Shown: in pieces, positions 35,400 through 45,943 of the stretch | Numbering within the stretch: position 1 is the stretch's first letter | How the letters are laid out: the number at the start of each line of letters is the position of its first letter | Origin: Rotaria macrura | Lineage: Eukaryota > Rotifera > Eurotatoria > Philodinida > Philodinidae | DNA: 64,000 nt | Assembly (NCBI GenBank): GCA_900239685.1 | Contig: OENT01000009.1 | Coordinates: 249,527 to 313,526, forward strand | Reading direction: 5' to 3' | The notes under the pieces: model-generated | Database searches by the model: none | Told to the model about the DNA's origin: nothing | The model's input: only the letters and a program-made list of their open reading frames with translations | Translations under genes and position numbers: made by a program

Positions 35400-35830
35400 T
35401 GAAATATGTGTTCAGAAGAAAAGCTAGTTAGCGCAGCCCCATTGGGGCTAAAATGTGGAACTCACATATCTATAGCTTCATATGCTAATAGAAAACAAAG
35501 AAAATGTAATAAAACGAATTTTTTCGCATTGTCTGTCTGTGATAGGCGCCCTATTTATCATTTTCATTGCTGCTATTCACTCGTTAGTTTCCATTTTTCG
35601 TTGTTAAGGGGGGGGACACCAGGAACCCCCTTGGGGATGTCTGCACTCAGTGACTTTGTCTGTAATGGAGGGGAGTGGAGGTGTGTGGGGAGCCTCAAAA
35701 TTCTCACTCTTAAACTTCCAATCACTATTTACTTCGAAAGCATATGTGAGTTCCACAAAATAATAAAAAATTTTCCCTGCCATAACGTGTGTGAATGATT
35801 TTTGTTTTGATCGTCCGTTTTTGTATTTCA
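35400..35830. other. GC-rich compositional island with short palindrome and G run
   Basis: Local base composition is clearly richer in G and C than its surroundings. It contains the near-palindrome AGCCCCATTGGGGCT (35435-35449), a second C5-TT-G4 block near 35625-35635, a run of eight G at about 35608-35615, and a GGAGGGGAGTGGAGG stretch near 35670. Long open frames on both strands have no recognisable similarity. It may be foreign or mobile DNA. Confidence 0.4.
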
Positions 35831-35914
35831 TTCTTTTCTTATAGGGAAATTAAAACGAAATGAAACATGCTCTTGTACCCAACTCAATACCAATAATCGA
35901 TATTGACTCTATAG

Positions 35915-36525
35915 TTATGCAGCTCTAGTACTCGGAATAATTCCACTACATATTTGTGGAGCATAAAACTGAATGCATCTTGTTTTCAGATAATTATTTT
36001 GTTCAAGGTAATCTGTTGGAACTATTCTATTTGAAATTTTTTTTGCATATCCCAGATAACTGTCAACATCAGACGCGCATGTTTTCATCAATTCGATACC
36101 ACATACGTAGTTCTTTCCAGTAAAACTGGCCTGCGCATGCATAGCCTTAGAACATTGATTACAGGTGAATCTATTGACGCACATTTGAAGAGAATATTGT
36201 CAATCATGATTGTAGCATACTATTTCATCCATTGCTCTTTTTCAACATTCCGCATTGATAGTTCTTTTGGTCGAATTTATGTCAATTGGGGATCATCTGG
36301 ATGCAAGAATTCGATGTTGGTACTGGATCGTCGGATTTAATCGGTTCCATTTGCAATTGAAGGAATTCTGTCACCAGAACCTGACGAAATATAATTAATT
36401 TGACATGGCAGTGCTAGTTCTAGATCATCTACATGAAACGAGATGAAAAAATGGCAGTTCTCCAATACCAATAAGTATATATTTGATTCGATTTCATACT
36501 CGATCTTACAGCACATTGTCAATAT
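35915..36525 (-). pseudogene. Possible decayed cysteine-rich coding region
   Basis: The minus frame at 35915-36184 gives 89 residues with seven cysteines (FTCNQCSKAMHAQ, NYVCGIELMKTC). Directly upstream, protein-like text continues in other frames (DDLELALPCQINYISSGSG, then STNIEFLHPDDPQLT and IRPKELSMRNVEKEQWMK) but is broken by stops and frame changes. No family was recognised. It may be a broken gene, or chance. Confidence 0.25.
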
Positions 36526-37275
36526 TCATATTCTTTCTATCGAGATAGTACTTGTTTAAATAGCAATTCATACTTATAAAAACATTCAATCCTTTGATCG
36601 AAATTTTTATTCATTCACAGACCACGAACTAGATGTTCGATACAACTGTACCGCTGTTGTTTCGTTGCGCATGGTTTGCATAAAATGACGATGACTAAAT
36701 ATATCCATTCAGTAAAGTATTCATCAATAAAATGAAATGGCAAAAGTTCATTTTTAGAGAAATTGAGTTAAACATAAAATATTCTAGATTTTAATAAGAC
36801 ATCAATCAATTACATTGAGAATAATTCAAGTATAATGACCGATAGGCGAACATCTTCATGAACATGAAAGATAAATACTATGTTCATTTATCATTACAAT
36901 AAAGATTTCTAGACATTAAATGCAACATTGATATAATTATCCAAAACAAAATGAAGCAGACCTTTATATAAATGATGATATCTAACATGCATGTTTAAAA
37001 TTACACTTCAATGATATTTTTTTCGCACATGGTCTCGTAGTTTTCAACAAGTTAAAGAAGTAAACACGATAGTTACGATGAGAGATTCTGATTCAGATCT
37101 CAATGGAATATCATGAGATATTTTTACTTTATTTAATACTTTTGAAATTCATTTATGTCATAATCTACTGAGAATTTTCCCTCATAAAAAAAAGAACTTA
37201 TCAATACGTGCTCAAAGTATTGAATACAGTGAGTTTTCAAAAAGAATAAAAAAAACACAAGAACCGTCATCTGAC

Positions 37276-40200
37276 CTAACTCTGTTTCATATCTACAGCA
37301 GCTGCTCGTTCTTTTCTTGAACGTCGTGTTTTACTTGTTTGTCGTACTTTGAAATCTCGTTCGGGAATCATATTTTCTTCATGCTTAATAACAACTTCAC
37401 GTCCATGCGTTAATAAATTTTTCATGTCATTCAATACTTGATTGATTTGTTTCGTTATACCCAACGATTGAACACTGGCTGGTGGTGGATTTTCATCGTC
37501 TCTTGGTGTTGGTGTTGATGTTGCTCGACGACTTAATATATTTTCTGTTTCTTCGGCATGCTGTAAAAGAAATCAATTCAAAGAAAAATACAGTTTTCCA
37601 TCTTTAGAAAAACAATATCTATATCGAATTATTTTACTTCATGTTCATGTAATGGAATAAAACGAATGATGTCATGTGAATGACTCTTTGATATTCGACG
37701 TGATTCATCACCAATTGTTCGATTATTCTAAATAGCAATCAAAATGATGTCACTTGAAACTACAAGAATATTTAATAAGACACTATAGTTTCTACTTTTT
37801 GTGATTTATGATGTTGACGTTGTAATGTATTATTTAAATTAAAATGCAATTGATTGATGACTTGCTTATCATGCCCATCACGAATAACTATTTGTTTAAG
37901 TGTATCGTTTTCACTTTGAAATACTTACAAAAAAAAAAGGAATGAAATTGATTTAAAAATAAATTTTCAAACAAAATCATATTTCTCTTACATTGTCTTT
38001 CGTGTTGTATTTGATCACTTTGTATTTGTTTTTCCTTCAATGTTACTTCAAACCATTGTTTCATCGATTGTAGTTCTTGTTCATAATGTTTTATTGCTTC
38101 ACGTTTAGTTTGTAGTTCCTTAAGAAAAATTTATAAAAAGGCAAAGAATTCGAAAAAGACGAACAAAAAACAAAACTTGAATTTTTCAATTCATTTACAT
38201 TAGCTATCATTTGATTTTCAGCTTTCGATGTTTCATATTTAATTTGGAAGTCTCTTGAATGTTGCTTATTTAAACTAGATTCATGTTCTAGTTGATTATT
38301 TGTATTCGTTATTTGCAAAAATTTCGAACGGTAATCTTGTATTTCAAGTTTTATCTTTTGATTTTCATTTAGAAGTTGTTCATTAAAATCTTTCAATTGT
38401 TCTTCATTACTTTTATGATTAGCTACTTCTGTACTATGCTGTTTGATGATACCCGTTAACATATTTGTTTGAAGTAATAGTGCTTGATATTTATTACTTA
38501 TATCATGATGAGCAATTTCATATTGTTTATTTTGACTAATAAGATGACGAATACGTTCAGATAATTGATTACCTTCTAACATATGTGCATCATCTAATTC
38601 TTCATGAATGACATCAAGTTGTTTTTTGAATTTTTCAAAATGAGATATTTTCGATGAGACAATCGTTGACATATCGTCAAGAGTTAACTAATATGAAATT
38701 AAAGAAGAAATTCGATGAACAAGAAGAACGAAAAGACTGCTTTTCTTACTTCGCATGAATGATTTTCTGGTGAAATCAATGTAAACCATTGCTGTAATTC
38801 AGATCCAAAACGTTCACACTCAGCTAATTTAGGTAATGTTGTCGCTAGTTTTTGCGATAATTCAGTGCATTCATTGGCTTTAATGGATATCGTTTGTTGC
38901 AAACGTTGAATTTGCAGCTAGGGAAAAAATAGGATTCTATTCTAAATGTTAAACAATCATTTCAGTTCTACTTGTAAATTTGAGATTTGCGAAAGAAGAT
39001 CATGATTTTCTTTTGTTTTAATTTGATTATTTTGTTCGATTTGTTTATTACGTGCTTGTAATGTTTCAAAACTTTGTTGAAAATGTTCAATCTAAATGAT
39101 AAAAGAATCTATTGAAAGGTAGTCACGCGTAAATCATCGATTTTTAAATGAAACAATCAGAAGAAAAAACATTATTGAGAACGGTGTATGAATTTTTATC
39201 CAGTAGTCATCTGTATAGAAACTCCGTTCTTATGAATTCGTTAATTTTTCAGCTAACCTAATTGGATAGTCGATTGTTAAATCGCATTATATATTTGGTA
39301 CACTGATTTAGTGTTCGACGTGAGCCTATTGAAATGAGAAAAATTCTTGTGTCTATCTTAGAAATGATGATATCCGATCGAAATTGTGACAGAACCACGA
39401 CAAAGTTCGAAATACTCTGTATTTCTACAAATTTCGTGCCTATAAAATCGATGAAATGAATAGAAAAACGTGTAATCCAATCTATTTTAATGCTCATAGT
39501 GTCGGTTAAACCTTTCCTATCCTTGAATATTAATTGTAAATAACTACATGAAGAATGTAGCAAAGGAAATTATGTTGCATCATAAACTACCTGACCAAAC
39601 ACGAGAGCTAGAAAAAATGAGTGGATATGAACAATAAAATCGGCTATAACATGCGCACGACTGCGTTACCAGCTCATGCTATATTCACTAATAAATTCAA
39701 TAAGACTTATTGTATGTATATGTGAATTTTATTACTACGTGTGAGAAGATGTTAAAATGATCAAAAAAAAATACAATGGATGAATGTATGAAGACAAATG
39801 AGTCCTTCCAAGAGAGAAGACTTGAACATAACTCATCTCATAAAACAAAGTTCATCATTCCGCTGCCGACTTCTATAAATAGTTCAATGCAAGAAAGAGG
39901 GAACAATATTATTATGGTCTAATATAGGTGATTAAGAGATGTGTTAATAAAAATGAGTATGAAGAAGATCTATGTTAATAGAGTTTATGTTAGGTAGAAG
40001 AATGATCTCATTCTATAAAAGAATTGTTGATTTCCACATGCCAATTTAAAGAGTCCTTTAATTAGTGGCTTCCAAAAAATTTAACTTTTCATATTGACAT
40101 GGAACGTTTCGCAAATTTTTAATTATTCAATAGGTTCAAACAGACATAGTTTATACAAACGTTTCTAAGAAGAAGAGTCATGCATGATCTAACATGTTTT

Positions 40201-41514
40201 GCGTTTTAATTTAAATCATTGTGATCACATGCACGTGTTATAAATCAGCAGTTATACGCAATAATATCAAACATTTCGAATCACTTGCATAAGAGATATG
40301 TATCGTGTGGGGAAGTGTCTTGTTATTTAGAATTTCTTGTAGAGATGTTTGAAATAAATTCAACTTATCTAAATTTCTTTGTTCATATCTTTAAAAATCA
40401 ACATGAATAATTCTAGTAAAATAATTATCAACTCACTTTTAGATGAAGTGCATGTTGGCGTGCGGCTTGTTCCGTTTCATTTTTAGCTAATCTCTCATTC
40501 AGTTCATTAATTAATTCATCTTTGACTCGAAGTTTTTTTTCATATGCTTCTCTAGAATCAAATTTTCATTTTTCGAAATATTTTTCATTGAAAGAAAAAT
40601 ACTTGAAAGAGAAGATTTACTTACCGTAGTGTTAATATTTCAACTTTATAATTATCTAATGAATGACCAATTTTAGTTGATTCTTCACGTTGTCTAGTTA
40701 AACGTGTTTCATATGTTTGCCGAAGAGACATCGTACTAAAGGAAAGAAAAACTATGTTTCTTCGAAAAGACTTACTAAATCAAAATAATTACTTTTTCTC
40801 GAATGCTTCTGTTAATTGTGACACAACATTTTTGTTTTCATTTAAAATATGTTCTTGCTGTTCATTTAACTAGATGAATACATAGAATGAAAAATTTCAT
40901 CTAAGAAAAATAAACAATAAAATAAAATCATACATCATTGATTCTTCGTTTGGCATGATTGATTTCACCTTCGTAATCACGTAGACATTGTGTAATTCCA
41001 ATTGAGAGACGTGCATATGGATCCGATGGTAATCTATCATCATCGGGAGGTAAATAAGATTTTTCTACAATACGAAATAGAAAAATAAACATAGCGCATA
41101 CATAAAAGTGATTTTATAACCTCTTTTTTTTTCTTCTTTTATAATTAAATGTTTTAGTGTTTCGACAAATAGAGTTAATGATGGTGTTGATGATATTGTT
41201 TCAATATTCATTATGGATGAACGTCTTGGAACGATGCTCTTCATGCTCGAGGTTAGAGACAGTGTACTAGATGTTTCTGGCAACACTTTTATTTGTTGAC
41301 CAACCGAGAGAAATCTATTCATATAACTTTCACTTAAAGTTCGCATTTTCTGTTCATTTTCACGCATTAAAGTTGTTATTCTCGATGATTGATCACTATC
41401 ATTGTCGATACTAATCGATGATGACGATGTAACATCATCGTCATCATTACCATCATCATTTGAATCGACTAATGTTTTCATTCGTACTGATTGTTCATTA
41501 TATTGTTTCTTCAT
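37276..41514 (-). CDS. Long coiled-coil protein, uncharacterised
   Basis: A minus-strand multi-exon gene of roughly ten exons, ending in TAG at 37276-37278. Almost the whole product is predicted heptad-like helix rich in Glu, Gln, Lys and Asn. Examples are SYMNRFLSVGQQIKVLP in the first exon (about 41117-41514), SYLPPDDDRLPSDPYARLSI in the second, YEKKLRVKDELINELNERLA, and the exon at 38091-38672 (KFKKQLDVIHEELDDAH). The N-terminus has an acidic/serine low-complexity tract; the C-terminus is basic and Ser/Arg-rich (RQTSKTRRSRKERAAA). Start ATG at 41512-41514 was chosen because upstream in-frame codons contain a stop. The intron at about 39095-40437 is long. Such architecture is common in centrosomal, ciliary and Golgi proteins, but no family is identified. 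Confidence 0.65.
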
Positions 41515-41775
41515 GATTTTTATTTTCAATTCGAATGATTGAACAATACTCAATCAAGTACGTTTTCGCCATAATCAAAACATGATTCTAAGACAACGAG
41601 GAGGTTTTCTCTTTTTCGAACATTTTGAATCCATATAAACCAGAAATAATATAACTGGTGTCATTTTTTAACCAATCAAATAACAACACTATCAGTCAGT
41701 CAGCGAGACATACAGACAGTAAGTTACTGTGTCCATTCGTACAGAAAATCTTGTTGCATAACTTTTCTCATCGAA
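41515..41775. promoter_or_regulatory. Divergent promoter region between the coiled-coil gene and HCCS
   Basis: Only about 260 bp separate the two outward-facing start codons, so their 5' control elements must overlap or lie inside genes. No specific motif was recognised. Confidence 0.4.
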
Positions 41776-42747
41776 ATGGGTGCTCAAAGTTCATCTGTTT
41801 CTTCAAATCAAGGATTAAAAGAAAATGTGAAACCACCAAATGATGCTCAGCATGCCACAGTCAATGGTTCAATTGATCAATGTCCTCATTTTCAAAAGCA
41901 ACCAAGTCAACCAATGAACTATCCAAGTGAATGTCCGATGTCAGGTGCGCAGAACAACAATTCTGATGTTAATCCATTGAACATGATGCCACCAGCTAAT
42001 CAAATGCCAGCACCTGATCAACCGTTTTCATTATCAACATCGCGTATCACATCCAATATCCCAAAAGTGTCTGAAAAAGGCGAAAATTGGGTATGATATC
42101 TGATTCGCATTATCATTGAAGAAGTTTAACAATGTCATTTAGGTCTATCCATCTCCACAAATGTTTTGGAATGCGATGTTACGTAAAGGTTGGCGTTGGC
42201 GTGATGATGCATTAACACCAGTTGATATGGAAAATATTGTCCGAATGCATAATATTAACAATGAACTTGCTTGGTTAGAAATATTAAAATGGGAAGCATT
42301 ACATGCCAATGAATGTATGAATCCTCGTTTGGCATCGTTTGGAGGAAAAGCTAAAGATTTTTCACCGCGTGCTCGTATAAGAAATTGGCTAGGCTACAAA
42401 CTTCCATTTGATCGACACGATTGGATTGTTGATCGATGTGGAAAGCATGTGAGATGTCAGTTCTTCGTTTTCTTTGATACATTAGAAACTAATATTGTTT
42501 ATGAATAGATATAATTGATTATTATGATTCAGAACAAGTTGATCATGATACATTAACATTTACGATCTTGGACGTTCGACCAGCATTTGATTCTTTTGGT
42601 GCTGCTTGGGACCGGACGCGCGCTGCATGGTGGCGTTGGACAGTACGAGAAACTTATGATACAACAGAAGCAAATACACGTGATGAATTGATCCAAACAG
42701 CAAAACGTGAACTTGATAATAAAAAAGAACCGTTAAATTCATCTTAA
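41776..42747 (+). CDS. HCCS: Holocytochrome c-type synthase (cytochrome c heme lyase)
   Basis: A mitochondrial intermembrane-space enzyme that attaches heme covalently to apocytochrome c and c1. Three exons (41776-42090, 42143-42455, 42509-42747) join in phase to 288 residues, close to the human 268. Two Cys-Pro motifs in the N-terminal part (DQCPHFQ and SECPMSG) match the heme-regulatory motifs of the family. The core blocks are [25 protein letters not shown] with the conserved histidine, [58 protein letters not shown] and AAWWRWT. The exon 2/3 join restores V-R-Y-I-I-D-Y-Y-D, as expected. An unknown small gene and CDC26 follow closely on the same strand. Confidence 0.95.
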
Positions 42748-43049
42748 TATTATTTATTCATTAGTCTCATTGCCCCTTGCTAAGCTCCAATGTGTGTATG
42801 TGTGTGTGCCTATGTTTTTCGGTTGCATAGTTCTATCAATCAAGAAATCCATGTTAGAAAAGAGAAATCCTATTTGTTTTTTTTTCTTTTTGACCATTTA
42901 TTTCGATTGTTATTTTTAGATAGCATATATGTCGAAACAACATCTGGTGAAGGATTTTTCACTTATGTTATCTATTATCGAAAGTCGAACACGAAAAAAT
43001 TTATTGAATTTAGAAAACCGAGAATGAACAACGATTTATTCAAAAATGT

Positions 43050-43701
43050 ATGCAACGATTGGAGAAAAACAGAAGAACACCAGCAATTAACGATAATAAC
43101 AGGTTCATTTCATATTTGAGATCAACAAAGAACAGGCTTTATTTTTCTTTTTTATACATTTCTTCTGATAGACCCAAGGACTGGTACGATTTCTACTCAC
43201 GCACTGACGAAATTCTCGTACCATCAAAATGGACTAGTCGCCTAGTTCAAGCTAATGCTGTGAATAATCATTTTCAAGTAAACTAGACGTTATTTTTATT
43301 TCAAACACAACTGATACCTTAATTATAGTACCTACGTGAAAAACTTGATGAAGATGTTCCAAAGTAACACTTCAATTTATTGCTTAATTAATCATTACTA
43401 ATATATTCCTACTGTTCTCTTGCTAGGGACACAGTGAAAGTTGACCGTGAAGCATTATACTGTTCATCAGCTTTACATAAAATGCGACAGAATCAATTTC
43501 AAAAGCGTCTATATGAACATCAGATACGATGGGTAATAGAGATTGTTTCTCGTCATCAATTTTCTTCATCGAAAAGCATTTCTTTTTGTTTAGCAACCTG
43601 TAACGTTGATTGGTGAACTTGCATCATCACTTCCGAAACCTACCACCGATCCAAACGAGATTGAAAAACAATTGTACATGTCATTGTTAAATAAAAAATA
43701 A
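43050..43701 (+). CDS. Small unrecognised gene between HCCS and CDC26
   Basis: Five short exons join in consistent phase: 43050-43102, 43172-43277, 43329-43363, 43427-43532 and 43594-43701, encoding about 135 residues. Visible segments are KDWYDFYSRTDEILVPSKW, YLREKLDEDVPK, ALHKMRQNQFQKRLYEHQI and LIGELASSLPKP. The middle is amphipathic helix and the end is Pro/Lys-rich. I do not recognise the family; its size and helix content are like small cytoskeletal or ciliary proteins, but that is only an impression. The start is uncertain: another acceptor (TTATTTTTAG) near 42918 and a different frame starting at 42929 precede it, so one more exon may exist. The stop lies 101 bp before the CDC26 ATG. 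Confidence 0.6.
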
Positions 43702-43760
43702 TTTCAATGCTTTTTATATTTGTATGGATATGTATTCAAACATTTATGTTTTCTTTTTGT

Positions 43761-43762
43761 AG
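43761..43762 (+). other. Probable splice acceptor upstream of CDC26
   Basis: TTTTCTTTTTGTAG in the 101-bp gap after the preceding stop codon, 40 bases before the CDC26 ATG. Confidence 0.5.
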
Positions 43763-43802
43763 ATACTTGTTTTCTTTTCTGAAACTTTACGATTTATTTC
43801 TA

Positions 43803-44063
43803 ATGCTTCGTCGACCTTTAACAAGTACATTTTTATTTATATTGGTGGGTTATTTTTTTTCAAACTGTTCTTCGTTTTGTACTTAAGAAATCGATATCAA
43901 AGTTGATGAGATCGAAGATCTGAATGCAGCAATACAAGAGCGTAAAAATCAAAAACCAGGCATCATAAATCGAGAGACAATGGTACCACCTGTGACTCAA
44001 ACGGCACCCCAATCCATCTGTTTGTTTCTTGATGGTGTGAGTAGTGCAGCAACACCAAGATAA
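43803..44063 (+). CDS. CDC26: Anaphase-promoting complex subunit CDC26 (APC12)
   Basis: A tiny APC/C subunit that stabilises the TPR protein CDC16/APC6 by threading its N-terminus through it. Exon 1 (43803-43824) encodes MLRRPLT, and exon 2 (43888-44063) continues K-IDIKVDEIEDLNAAIQERK. The human protein begins MLRRKPTRLELKLDDIEEF, so the order of charged and hydrophobic residues in the CDC16-binding segment is kept. The phase-1 intron is 63 bp. The product is 65 residues, somewhat shorter than human (85). The last about 20 residues (QSICLFLDGVSSAATPR) do not resemble the human tail and may differ by splicing. An acceptor (CTTTTTGTAG, AG at 43761-43762) lies 40 bases before the ATG. Confidence 0.85.
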
Positions 44064-44576
44064 ATTATCATGCACTATTCATAATTATATGAATGACAAT
44101 TCTACATCATGTAAAATCTAGTTGTTATTTTTTTAAGTACTGTTAATAAATTTATTCAGATCGTAATTCCTAGCTTCGATTATTCTTGTCTTTTCTAATC
44201 AGACATTGATTACATAAATAATTTGGACAAATTTTCGCATCATAACAAAATGATAACTGTTTCATGAGTTAAAAAGTTGCACCTCTATTTGGCTTCTTAT
44301 AATAGTGATTCTCGAAAAAGAACTACATTCAACCACCGATATAGAATGCTATAATTAAACTGAAGTTGCCCAACAATGAATGCCGTCCTATATATGACTG
44401 TAGAATAACATTAATCATTTAGACACTGTACATGCGTGGATCCAAGTCCAAGGCACGTAATTCTCGTTGAAATAAATTTCTTTGATAGTTCTCAATATAT
44501 TGATCAAAACATCGACATATCATAAAACGAATACACAAACAAATCAATCTACTCAGGTAACGACAAACGAGGTCAT
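44064..44576. other. Intergenic, about 0.5 kb
   Basis: 3' flanks of CDC26 and of the convergent micropeptide gene. Nothing else was recognised. Confidence 0.5.
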
Positions 44577-44726
44577 TTACACAAAATAGATGACAAACCC
44601 GAGAACAACTATTCCAGTCACTAAAATCAAGATACCAGTGAACACTGGTGACACGATGTTCATATTGGGAAGTATCGTAGCGGGCTCAGTAGATGTCATC
44701 GATTGTAATGATGATGATGATGACAT
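44577..44726 (-). CDS. Putative single-pass membrane micropeptide, 49 residues
   Basis: An intronless minus-strand ATG frame. It starts MSSSSSLQSMTSTEPATILP, followed by NMNIVSPV and one membrane helix (FTGILILVTGIVVLGFVIYF), with V and stop directly after. This Ser/Thr-rich N-terminal tail with a C-terminal hydrophobic helix is typical of small tail-anchored or type III micropeptides in ER, mitochondrial or plasma membranes. There is no family recognition. It is divergent from the homeobox gene, with about 256 bp between starts. The helix is too clean for random AT-rich sequence, but expression is unproven. Confidence 0.5.
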   Translation of the reverse strand: MSSSSSLQSMTSTEPATILPNMNIVSPVFTGILILVTGIVVLGFVIYFV

Positions 44727-44982
44727 GAACTCTTGAACAATTTAAACAAAGAAGAAAAATAGAGCAAGAAGAAAAAATGTAAAGCGCCATGATATATCTC
44801 TCGTCTTAATTGGTTACACATCCCAATAACAGAATAATCACATCAATTAAGAAACGATAGCAATACAGAACATATCGAATGAATAATTGATGTGTATCCT
44901 TCCACAAATTTATATCAATCTGATGACAATAAAAGAACAGTATAAAAACGAAGATGATACAAACGAGTATTCATTTCGAATT

Positions 44983-45498
44983 ATGGACTCAACATATGAA
45001 CCATCACCACGCATCATCGATCCATTCATTGTCTACTTTCTATCGTCAACCATTGAACCACCGCCACCATTACCCATATCAATATTCTACTACGATCCAT
45101 TTCTTGTTGTACCACCAGCACCAGCTATCAACATCTCAGAAACATCACAAGTGAGAATCATACAAGTACCACTAGCGAACGAAACAAAGTCATTGAGCGA
45201 CTTTTTTATATTTTAGAAATGCTCAAGTAAACTACTTATATCGAATCGGCATCGTTTTACACCTCTTCAATTATTTACTTTGCATCGTGTATTTTTACAA
45301 TTGCCATATCCATCATTAGAGCAACGCCGCCTCATCGCTGAACAACTTGGCATTGATACGGAACAAGTTCGTGTTTGGTTTTCTAATCGTCGATCAAGAA
45401 AACGTGGGTCTAGCCAACAAATGAATCTTATTCAACCAACATCTGATGAATATGTAGATATTAAACAATTGCTCGATCAGTTAAATCTTGTTATTTGA
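44983..45498 (+). CDS. Small single-homeodomain transcription factor
   Basis: Two exons: 44983-45148 (start MDSTYEPSPRIIDP, then a Pro/aromatic-rich region) and 45217-45498, separated by a 68-bp GT-AG intron in phase 0. The homeodomain spans the second exon: NRHRFTPLQLFTLHRVF, helix 2 LEQRRLIAEQLGI and recognition helix VRVWFSNRRSRKR. The invariant W, F, N and R positions of helix 3 are present. The whole protein is only about 148 residues, with almost nothing besides the DNA-binding domain and a short C-terminal helix (DEYVDIKQLLDQLNLV). It binds DNA in the nucleus. The class is not assignable by eye: WFSNRR is paired-like, but the flanks are divergent. Upstream non-ATG codons extend the frame, so the start is provisional. 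Confidence 0.8.
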
Positions 45499-45943
45499 AG
45501 AAGAAAAAATGTATATTTGCTTGTTTCGGTGTTTTTTTTCTGTGTTTTGAATAAAAACTTATCGCTCGTGTTGCAGTATGAAAATTTATCGGTATGATAT
45601 TCAATTCTATTCGAGAATCTATGAATAAAAGAAAAAATAATACACTGCAGTCGTATTATTTCGTAAATTGTGATGTACTACAGAGAGAAAAAACGCATTC
45701 AAACACCAAAGATAACATCTGAAGTATTCTGTTTATAAGGTGTATTTATTCAATGTCAAGATTTCAATCTGTATCTACCTGACAACAAAAATGCAAACAT
45801 TCTTGTTGTTTGAATCCATAGAACATTAGAAAGAAGTAAGTAAGCGATTTAAACGGTACTTCTTATACACACGACGATAAAACAACATCGTAAAACTTAT
45901 TTGCCGTGATTTAGTGCCTTTTTTTTTCTTGTGTGTATAGCCG
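45499..45943. other. Intergenic, about 0.45 kb
   Basis: 3' flank of the homeobox gene (AATAAA-like motifs near 45550 and 45623) and upstream region of the next gene. Nothing else was recognised. Confidence 0.5.
45939..45940 (+). other. Probable splice acceptor before the 45944 gene
   Basis: A long T tract and GTGTGTATAG three bases before the ATG. Confidence 0.5.

Larger units (their letters stand above)
32984..37275. other. Gene-poor stretch, 4.3 kb
   Basis: Mostly AT-rich non-coding sequence. Two patches stand out and are listed separately: a GC-rich block at 35400-35830 and a possibly decayed cysteine-rich coding region at about 35915-36525. Confidence 0.5.

Noticed and set aside
35660..35695. 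TGTGTGGGG stretch resembling rotifer telomere repeats
   Set aside because: Only one imperfect unit, so not a telomere or interstitial array.
39258..39563. 101-codon minus frame in the long intron of the coiled-coil gene
   Set aside because: No coiled-coil character, and no splice sites that fit the gene's phase.
42560..42742. Minus frame opposite HCCS exon 3
   Set aside because: Antisense shadow of a well-supported exon.
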